NCBI GenBank assembly: GCA_037179385.1
Contig: CM074184.1
Coordinates: 14,092,001 to 14,156,000, forward strand
Direction: 5' to 3'
From: Holothuria scabra
Lineage: Eukaryota > Echinodermata > Holothuroidea > Aspidochirotida > Holothuriidae
Length of the DNA stretch: 64,000 bases
This document shows, one piece after another, positions 41,801 to 61,324 of this stretch; position 1 is the stretch's first letter, and each line of letters opens with the position of its first letter. The notes under the pieces were generated by a model, which was given only the letters and a program-made list of their open reading frames with translations, did not search any database and had not been told where the DNA came from. The position numbers and the translations under genes are program-made.

Positions 41801-44800
41801 TTAATGTTGTACCAGATTACATCTGAGGATACTTAAATGTCCAAAAATTTTTTTCAAAGGGGAGGAAACCGAGACCTGAAATTGGCTCAAATCACCTCCA
41901 ATCAAAATTCTGTCTATAATAGTTACATCTTCAGTGTTTAGACTAAACATTAACTGTCTAACTTACCAGAGGATGGCACTCTTTGTGGCAACTCATTTCC
42001 CAACCCTTTCTCCTGAATTAGGTCACTTTCCATGTTGCGATTGATGTTATTATTTGCCGTACCCATTCATCTAACAACTTCTTCCTTAGTGATTTTTTTT
42101 TATATACTTTTAAGCCTTTTAGGACTGTTTCTTGGACCAGTGGACTGAGGCAAATAGATGCTCCTTTTCCCTTTTTGTGTGGGTCCAAAGGGCTGAAGGG
42201 TAATCCTCACTGAAACCCACATCAACATCAAATTTTCCTGAGTCCTGTTGAGCCCTCCTTCATATTCTGTGTTTTAGTTGTTATGTCATACTAACATCCA
42301 ACTGTTTTCTCCAGGTCTTCCATCATGCACCAGGCCAAAGTCAAGACTGGTCTCAGTAGCATCATCACAGGGGGCATCTTATTCCTTGCTCTTCTCTTTT
42401 TTACCCCGATGATGGAGTACATGCCTCTTGCATCTCTCTCAGCTGTTGTCTTTGTGTCTGTTTATCCATACATCAGACTTAGAGCCTTCAGGATGATTTG
42501 GAAGGTCAACAGTAAGTTATGAATTGGGAACATTTAAAGCTCAATCACATTAAGTTTTAACAGGGAGGGGATCAGTTTTTGTACCCTTAATTAAAGTAAG
42601 TTTGCCTGTAGGTTTCCACTGTTTTGTTATTATAGATACTCAAAATGTAGGTATTTGTGTGAAATATTTTGAAATAGCAGAGTATAAACACCTTCATAAG
42701 TGAAGAATTGTGTGTTATGTGTTTATTGATTGAACACTGTATGCACACCCACTGTCATGCAGATTAGCTGACAATTTTACTAGTTCAGATAGGCATACAC
42801 AGACTTGGATGTACTTGATCTTTCAAGTGGTATAAAAACCTCACATGATCAAATGACAATTTCCCTTTGCCTCATATATTCAATTTATTTACAAGTGCAG
42901 GTAGAATGCAATGTGTAATAGTATAACCATCTGTTCATGCAAAGAGTTAAAAATGCATTGACTGCTTGATCTATCCCTCTGTCTCAAATAATTTTGTAAG
43001 AAGTAATGATTAAAAGGGTGCTGTTGGAGCTGGGTAGTACAATAATTTATGACATGCAAACTGCTACAAACGTAGGGCTGACACAGTCTACAAACTTAGG
43101 GCTGTCACAGTCTCACAGAAGGAAAAATTGGCAGTCTTTTTTCCTGGAAAGAAGGCAGTGTGACTTAAAAGTGGTTGAAATCTGTCAGAGGCAGCTGTAG
43201 AACTACAACACTAAATGACTATTTGTGATGTGACGGTTGATTCTTGTGCATAGTCCAAAGTCCCGTAGCTTAAGGGCACTAACTTTGTCAGCCTCCCTCT
43301 AAGGTGGGACAACTGAGAGTACATAATGAGGGCAGATATTTCTTGCAATTCTTCTCCTAATAATTACCACCTAATTACTGCAGGACTTGATTTTTTTAAA
43401 CATTTGGGACAAATTTTAATGCCATACCAAACAACCATAAACATAGGGGAAAGTGGAAGCATAGTGCAAAGATAATGCTAGTCACCCTAAGAGAAGAATG
43501 TGTCAGTTTAAAACACATATTCTTGAAAAATAACATTTTCATCATAAGGGAAATGCAGGAAATACAACATTATTAAGGCAAAACCTTTGTCCTTTTAGTG
43601 CACATTTAAGCATCTTAAAGGGCAGAAAGGTATTGTGGCAGGAGATGTTATATTATCTGGTATTTGTTTGGTTGTATTTGGTGAGGGCAAGAAGGTGTTT
43701 TGGCAGGCAAGTCTTAAAAAGTGTGGTACTTTATTTGTCACCAGCAATGGGGACACAAACTGTGTACAGACCTACCAGATGAAAGCAGAATTTTATAAGT
43801 TGAGGTGTAAAACCATTTTTAACTATTAAGTAGCATTGCCGTAAGAATAAAAGACATGGCCTTCATTTTATCTTTTAACAGAGGTTGATCTAATCCCTGC
43901 TTTAGCTACTTTCATCTGTTCGTTACTTGTTGATGTAGTGTATGGTATTGTCATTGGCATTGCTGTGGATCTGGTCATTCTTCTTTTACCTATCGCAAGA
44001 CCTCACTTTGCGATGACGATATCTTACAGTGGCAAAAACCAAGTGACAGCTGCAAACCCATTTGTGGTAGGTTAGAAACTTTGTTTGCAAAATGCTCTGT
44101 ATCACTGACCAGTAACTTGAGTGAATTGTTCAAAAGACCCCTGGAAAGACATGTATGAACTTCAAAGGCTATTGTCATATAGCAGTTCAGGGTATTAAAA
44201 GCCTTGAGTCATATCATTATTGAGGACAATCACCTTTAGCCCTGCCACCATCACCACTCAGAGTAGAAGTTGGCAAATAATGGTATTTCTGTCATTAAGT
44301 TTAACTGGTCTAGATCTGTTTAAGTCGGCTAATGGTAAGTGCATACAACGTACTGAATGTATAGGAGCTACCATCTACCATATTACTCATGTGAGTTATT
44401 GTGTTATATAAAAGTTAAATTTTTTTCCTGATTTGTGGCATGTTTGGAAAGTTGACCACAATTAATGAAGAAAACATGTGTGTGCTAAGGTGAAGAGACA
44501 AGGGGTTGGGGGTGAGATATGGAAGGTTGCTCATTTGACTCAGTGTCATTACTTTTGATTTAAACTTTCTTCCCAGGCTCCTGCATATGTAATACAGGTC
44601 GAGAGTTCAGTGAAGTATCCTGCTGGTGATTTCTTAGCCGAGTACCTCTTTGACATGACTATGACGCCTGATTATGTCAGACCAATTATTCTAGACTTTA
44701 CTCATGTCTCAAGACTAGATATAACAGCTGTTGAGGTTAGTTGATATACAGCAATTTTTACATGCCCTTTATTGTTGAAAAACTTCTGATGGGGTTATTT

Positions 44801-46545
44801 GCAATGTTAAGTAAAATATTTTGGACGATGCTGATCAAAATTTTTATTTCTTTTGGAAAGAAATTGTGTTTTTCCCTTTTTCGAGACAACTGATAATTAT
44901 TCTTTTCCCCAAGTCCTTATGAGGGCAGATGTAAAGTGACCACAAACTTTCAAGTTTATATGGCCTATGCACTGTTATATTCAAGTTGATATATGCATGA
45001 AAGTACAACAGGCAATACTTATGTTTTGGAAGTTTCAAATAATTGAATGCCACATACTGTCATTAAACTTTGTGTGGGAAGGTGAAAGGGGTTGAAAAGC
45101 TTACCACAAAATTTTGTTGATATTTTTGATGCAATGAAAATTCATCCTGTGTAAATTTGTACTCACATGAGAGAATATTGAAAATGTATCAGAGTTTTGT
45201 GTTTTCTTTGCTACAGTATCTGGGACAAGCCTTACAAGATTTCAACAAAGTTGGTTCTAGACTCATCTTTGTTAATATACAGGTCAGTTGCTCTTTTCCT
45301 GTAATCTTAATTTTTCGAGTCTCATTATAACTTTAATGTGCATCATAAGGCAGGCAAGTCCTCTGAAATTTTCCAAACCATGATTAACCTAACCCCAATA
45401 CAACAGTGCAAACAGTAGTCCTCAATAGTGAGTCACAAATTGTTTGCTTAAAGGGCAGGAGCAGTCGTCCCAAACTGAAGAAGTGTAGTAGACTGTCCAG
45501 TTTCATGATTGGCTGTTGGGAGTCACGTGACAATGTTTTTTGCTTCAAATGTGAAATTTACTAGAAAAAACTGCTTGGTTTACCTTGAATATGTAATAGT
45601 TAAATCAAAAGATGTAATGAAAGATACTTTAAAGAGAAATAAGACAAAAATTGTGCTATTCAGCTTTTTCCTCAAAATAAGTTTGGGGGACTGCTCTTTA
45701 CCTTTAAGCTAGCAGAACAATTACTTCTTGATCTTTGAGTGACTTCCAGCTGTAATTTGTTATTGATCCTAATCAAAGATTGCCCATGGCAGGTATGTCA
45801 GTTAATTAAATAGAGTTAAAAATGGACTGCCATCCTCATGATGGAAATAGACTCACATCAAACATGAAGAAAATCTTTGCTCTGACAAACTTCTGTTAAG
45901 AGGAATATTAATTCAGGTAGAGTTTGAGGATAGGCTGGGGGTGTTTAATATGTTTTTTAATCTTGTGGTATACACGAATCCGGAGAGCAAGTGATGGTCT
46001 GATTTCAGTCGGCCATAACTGGGGCTGATGGACCCCACTAATGGCTGCCTACAGTCACTAAAAATAAGCGCTAATCGGATTTGTCTATAGTGTAGGTAGT
46101 AGTACAGTTCTTATACTCTTTCTTTCATTTATAATTCCATTACACAATAAGTTTTAATGACTTAAATGATCCTTTCAGATTAACAGTCTACTATATGACA
46201 TTTTGAGGACAGAATGACAGCTAGTGTTAATTAAGTTGAAAACAAATTTTCAAGAACTTTTGACTTTCCATGACTTCTAAAGTAAGTTGAATTTCCATGG
46301 CCTTCAAGGTCTGGGAAAATTAAAGCATAAAATTTGAAGACTTATCAGGCTTTTCATCACCTGCAGGAACACAGTTTAATGTTACTTCAAGTATCTGTTA
46401 GTGTTTTTTTATTTTTTCCCCTACTTTTTTTCTGTAGCCTCTAGTGTATGTACAACTTACCAGTGCTGACCTTGAACATATGATACTAGCAGCAAATGCT
46501 GAAGAAGCAATGGATATTATTAATGAAGATGTTGCACAAGGATGA
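26852..46545 (+). CDS. SLC26A11: SLC26A11-like anion transporter, copy 2 (complete, diverged)
   Basis: Complete 622-aa SLC26 protein. Exons: 26852-27130, 28284-28500, 29305-29470, 31200-31254, 33829-33931, 35663-35811, 36795-36867, 39288-39338, 40163-40223, 42315-42511, 43882-44066, 44577-44735, 45217-45282, 46438-46545 (TGA). The length is close to human SLC26A11 (about 606 aa). The N-terminus is acidic and Ser-rich, then the SLC26 signature SEIPQALAYA sits near residue 80. The STAS core is DFTHVSRLDITAVE. Start: first ATG in good frame after an acceptor at 26813; an ATG at 26824 opens only a 3-codon uORF. Eight exons (217, 166, 55, 73, 51, 61, 197, 66 bp) equal those of copy 1, so this is a tandem duplicate. 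Odd points: TM8 reads VPLMPFVLNYSVAKKYG, lacking the Glu of copy 1; TM3 GPTA became GPNV; TM10 GSFSR became ASSVR. The anion-binding region is therefore altered and the substrate may differ. Confidence 0.95.
34772..34979 (+). repeat. tandem repeat, 4 x 52 bp
   Basis: Unit starts GGGTGCACTATACTTACATT and recurs at 34772, 34824, 34876 and 34928. The last three copies are almost identical; the first is more diverged (TGCGCTATCCTTGCGTTGCAG). In an intron of SLC26 copy 2. Confidence 0.9.
35085..35255 (+). repeat. two-copy diverged tandem repeat (about 100 bp unit)
   Basis: The block AATCTGCA-TATTTTGGCAAA ... ATGTGCCATATCCT-TG ... TCTAAGCAGACTGC occurs twice, from about 35085 and 35190, directly after the 52-bp array. 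No gene seen. Confidence 0.6.
36944..37112 (+). mobile_element. small dispersed TIR element, copy A
   Basis: Begins CATAGGCGTA and ends TACACCTATG, giving short inverted ends. The body shares ordered blocks (GGGGGGCA, TGGTC-ATT, GGCAAAA-ATG, AACATGATAA, TGCTCTTGCCC) with the opposite-strand copy at 41486-41610. In an intron of SLC26 copy 2. Confidence 0.6.
38776..38946 (+). pseudogene. possible relic of a retroelement integrase zinc-binding domain
   Basis: A 55-codon open stretch reads RESVLKALHSVHCGMRGVYT and later SNLAARKYCDI before a stop, resembling the H-x-H ... C-x-x-C N-terminal module of LTR-retroelement integrases (LHxxHxG, then CxxC). One zinc ligand is lost at the stop. No flanking core domain was recognised. 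It lies in an intron of SLC26 copy 2. Confidence 0.35.
41486..41610 (-). mobile_element. small dispersed TIR element, copy B
   Basis: Begins CATAGGCATG and ends GGCCTATG. Its reverse complement follows the same block order as the copy at 36944-37112. Diverged and shorter. In a different intron of the same gene. Confidence 0.55.
45448..45707. mobile_element. piggyBac-like MITE
   Basis: TTAA at both ends (45448-45451 and 45704-45707) with imperfect inverted ends: AGGGCAGGAGCAGTC on the left and AGGTAAAGAGCAGTC read inward from the right, continuing into CCCAAACT on both sides. TTAA duplication is the piggyBac hallmark. 260 bp including both TTAA copies, no coding capacity. In the last intron of SLC26 copy 2. 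Confidence 0.7.
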
Positions 46546-48292
46546 CAAAGTTGTGTTACTAACTATTTATTAGGAAGGCTTACCAAGAAGTGCCATGAAT
46601 ATTTTTGTTCTAATCTTCTTCAGTGAGCTGAGAGCTCTAAGATGTGTCCAATTTTTAGCATGTCAGTGGAAACTGGTACAAATGATCGTCTGTTAAACAT
46701 CACCAAAAAGGGAACGAAGACCTTTTTATTTGCATGCTTCAAAGATGACTCCAGATTTTATACATAGAAATGAGAGTTTTGTTGGTTGCTTTAATAAGCA
46801 CTTTCTTTCTAACTATGGCTGTGTAAAAAGTGTATTTAATACAAAAAGTATGTATACAGTATGGTTGCTGCCTATAAATCTATAGCATGGGAGAAGTCAT
46901 CATTAGTAGGCTTAGAAATGGATTTCTAGTTTCAAAAAACATTGGACTTTAATAGCATGCCAAATTTCTTCTTATTTTTACCTTCTGCATGACCAATGGA
47001 ATGTAATAAATTTATTTTATCTTGAAATCGTTTGATATGTATTGACACCATCTGTACTGTAAGTACAGTGTCACAGATACAAGTGAAGTGTATGTTCTTT
47101 ATAGTGTTGAATGTGTGCAATTTTCCTTTTTTTTTTTAAAGTATAAGATTGCATAAGTACCACTTTCAAAATCTGCCAGTATTGTTTTCAGATTTCAGGA
47201 AGTTTCACTTAAGAAGGGTAGTACATATTCACTATTAAATAATTAATAATTGACCTGGTACTCCATAAAAATCATCTAATCTTAAAAAATTGCCAAGTTG
47301 CCTTAATATTTCTTATTGCAACAATAGCTGTAGTCAGATGGCATACATTTCTGGTTTCTTGTAGCTGTAGTCTCAGATGCATACATTTCTTGTTTGAACA
47401 TCACTCCTAAAACGTAAATCAACAAAAGGTCTGCTTAGCTTTTACAGAAGTACAGCATCATGCATGCCATAAACTTGGCTACTATCTTATACAAATTTAA
47501 ATTAAAAGAGAGAACCTTCATTTGGTTATATAAGTTTTCTTTTATTTTTCAAACTTCAAACAAACTATCACCAAGTATGAAAAGGGCAAGTGTTATGGTG
47601 ATTTTACTTACATCCATGGAAATACCAATTGTTGTTTTTTTTTAATCGTGTAAGAAACTTGCAAGTTCAGAGTTGTTTGTTTCTGCTTGTTCAAAATCAA
47701 TTTTTACATTTTATGCAGCCTTTGGGTGAAAATTTCCACAAATTGTATTATTCTGCATTCATTTTTTGTGGCAAAAATGTTTCACACCGAGAAGATGAGG
47801 TTGTCCAACCAATATACCAATATAACAACCTCATCTACACAAAAAAAAAAAAAAAAAACAAGTCTGAACAATTCTTAAAGCCCTACCATCTTAGTATTCT
47901 GAGAGAAATATGTATACTAGTATGGCAAACATTTCATTTTATTGGAATGGAGTATTGTAGAATAAAGATGGAGTGAATAAGGCATTTTGAGCAAAATTAT
48001 GACATATATCACTTGTCACATTTTGTTGCAAAATGGTAAAATCAATAAACGGGATGCAATTTACCAAATATTTGTCTGTTTAGATTGTGTTCTTTCAAAC
48101 ATCTAGTTCATTTTCTAAAAATCATATCACATCCTGACTTTGTTAAAATTTGTCAAATAACTATTCAAAGATTGAGATGATAAGGTCTCTGTATAAATTT
48201 CAACACTGAATTAAGAAAATAAAACAAAACATACAATTGAAACCCAGCCTCAAATCTGTGCAAAAACTGAACTAATGTAAGTCACCAGGAAT
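46546..48292. other. 3' regions of convergent SLC26 copy 2 and actin
   Basis: AT-rich DNA without a gene. Holds candidate poly(A) signals on both strands (47005-47016; minus-strand 47541-47546; plus-strand 48043-48048) and an A-rich run at about 47840-47858. Confidence 0.55.
47005..47016. terminator. palindromic AATAAATTTATT, possible two-way polyadenylation signal
   Basis: AATAAA on the plus strand (47005-47010) is 460 bp past the stop of SLC26 copy 2; immediately after it, TTTATT gives AATAAA on the minus strand, 1.28 kb past the actin stop. A closer minus-strand AATAAA lies near 47541-47546, so actin may end there instead. Confidence 0.4.
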
Positions 48293-59085
<10,793 letters not shown>

Positions 59086-59091
59086 CTTCTG

Positions 59092-59335
59092 CAGGGGTGG
59101 AATTAAGTTTCTAGCGGGGCAAGGCCATTTTTCCATCGGTTTTGAGGGCATGTCATCTGAACTGAGAGGGCACCAAGGCCAAACAAGTGATTTTGTACTG
59201 ACCACAATGTAATCTCACTGGTAGGGCACAGAGGCCAAATGGCCTTGATGGTCATTAAATCTTATAGGGCAGCAAAGCCATTTCCAAAAATACGAAGGCC
59301 ATGGCCTTCGTGGCCTTCGATTAATTCCAGCCCTG
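59092..59335. mobile_element. 244-bp MITE with CAGGG ends and 6-bp target duplication
   Basis: Ends are CAGGGGTGGAATTAA and, from the right, CAGGGCTGGAATTAA (one mismatch). CTTCTG flanks it on both sides (59086-59091 and 59336-59341). CAGGG starts are common in hAT elements, but hAT duplications are usually 8 bp, so the class is open. The interior repeats the word AAGGCCA and its complement. It lies between actin and the LTR element. Confidence 0.75.
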
Positions 59336-59590
59336 CTTCTGTGAAGCTGATTTGCAGATAAATACCTTTAGGAGATATTTGTAAGCAAGAATTTGGGGAA
59401 TTTCTTTGAAAATAGCTATTCTTAAAAGGTCATGTAAGGCAAGATGGTTAAAACCAAAGGAATGTTATTTTCTGTTATCCATTTAAAAAGAGACTGGTTT
59501 AAAAAATAACGAAATGACAAGACTAATATTTCATCATTATAGAAATTTTATAAACAAATTTTAGGACCATAGTGAAATTACGGAAAATTT

Positions 59591-60066
59591 GGGGGTTGAA
59601 TACTGCAGTGGTGCTGCAGTCTTTATCTGCTGCCCAGTATTCAACCCCCTGGTACATTTATGGAACCAAAGATGTTGTGAATGAAGTATATTAGGATTTC
59701 CTGGTCATTTCTCAAAGAAGTCGTTAATGTTTCTTTATTTAGCATAGTTCTGTAAAAATATTCTGGGTTTTGGGGAAAATATTGTAGGATCAATAATTTT
59801 TCACTGAAATGTGTGCTTTTTGCCCCTACTGACCTAATAAAAACAAACAGATATAACAGCAAGGTGAAATTTCCCTCTAAACTGCATCAAAAAGTTGTTC
59901 AAGAATCAAATACTGAACAAAAGAAATGAAGGTAATTTGTATTTCCATCCTGTTAACATTTTATCTGAATTGTGCTTTATTAAATAATTTTTTGGGGTAT
60001 AATGATTGGGGGGTTAAATACTGGTCCTCAAAATTGAATACTAGTGACAAGGGGTTGAACACTGGG
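59591..60066. repeat. inverted and direct copies of GGGGTTGAATACTGG
   Basis: GGGGGTTGAATACTG at 59591 pairs with CAGTATTCAACCCCC ending at 59650, forming a hairpin. Variants GGGGGGTTAAATACTGG (about 60008) and GGGGTTGAACACTGGG (about 60051) follow 0.4 kb on. This could be a small transposon with such ends; its limits are not sure. Confidence 0.45.
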
Positions 60067-60416
60067 TAGGCAAATCCAAACTTTTAAGGTGAGCTATTTC
60101 TGAAAGAAAAAACTAAACCCTATATTTTTTATGGAAACAAGTTAGAGATCATAATACAGGGCTTGATTTTCATGCAAGGTTCTCACTGACACTTGCAAAA
60201 CACACGTAAAATTTTGGCAAGGAGGCACAGAAAGTTTTGTGTTGGAAGGTTCACACCAAACCATTGCCTTGAAATGTTCACTATCGATGTGACTTCACAA
60301 AATCAATGTATGGAATCTGTCTACCGAAGTTTCTTATCACCACAGTCAATATTCGACTAGACCGATATTAGTAATGTGGCCCAGTTCTGCAATATTGCCG
60401 GTGCTTCTGTACGTAC

Positions 60417-61075
60417 TGTTACGGCTTGGTCGCAATTCAAACCAATAACAGCGAAAGACCACAGAAGAGCGAGATTAAAATCAACAACTTAATTATTATT
60501 CACCTCTTACTTCCTTAAATTTACAACAATTAATCTTAAATCTACTTACAATCTTTTACAGCTTAAGGTGTCACTCTTTGTCCAAGGGGTAGTGTTGTTA
60601 GCCTCGATTGTACAGCAGCACAGCATAGGACTCGGTTCCGCGAAGGCAGGATGAAGACTATAGTGATCGGTAAATGGCGACACAATTACAGCGTTAAACG
60701 GCGAAGCAGGCGTCTGGTCTCTGTATCATCTGTGTATCTTCTGTTCTCTTCTCCCCTGTCACACTGCTTGCATGACCTTTTATATATCTGGTACAGTAGT
60801 TCTTCCAGAAAAGTCTGGAACTCACTCTTATGGAAACGTCTCGTTTGATCTCGTACAAAACAAACAGCGAAAGTTCTGGGCTCAGTAACCCATAACCACA
60901 AGTTGGCTATTATTAGGCCATTACATCATACAGTAGTTTCCAGTAACTGTGCGAATGTTCTCTGGGGTTACCCGTTGAATATGCTCCAGACTCAGACAAC
61001 ACCGATGCTAGCACTTTCTAGAACTCTCCACTTGCTCGTCCGTGGATTCAATCTGGTTGATGTCGTCTCGTAACA
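60417..61075 (-). repeat. 3' LTR of the Gmr1-like element
   Basis: 659 bp. On the element strand it opens with TGTTACG and closes with CGTAACA, a perfect 7-bp inverted pair and the usual TG...CA ends. It lies directly behind a polypurine tract (seven G within AAGGGGGGGAG). A TATA box (TATATAAAA, minus strand) sits at about 60778-60786. The possible target-site copy is the 4-5 bp left of 60417 (CGTAC); the matching copy would be outside the window. Confidence 0.85.
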
Positions 61076-61085
61076 CTCCCCCCCT
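61076..61085 (-). promoter_or_regulatory. polypurine tract (plus-strand primer site)
   Basis: A purine run with seven consecutive G and an AG end abuts the TGTTACG start of the LTR, the expected place for the plus-strand priming site of an LTR retroelement. Confidence 0.7.
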
Positions 61086-61324
61086 TGAAAGAGTTTTGGA
61101 CGTCTAGGACAAAACTTAGGTTACAATATCTACAAATTACCTTATAGTAATAACTATAGTATTACAGTATGCATTCCAATATCAAGTGGAAGGTGCTTTC
61201 ATAACATACAACTTGTCTTACAATAAGATAATACATGAGTAGTAACATCATTAACACATACTGTGCTGCAGGCAACATCAAAATTTCAAAATTACAGTAC
61301 GACTTTTAAATTTACTCCATCAGA

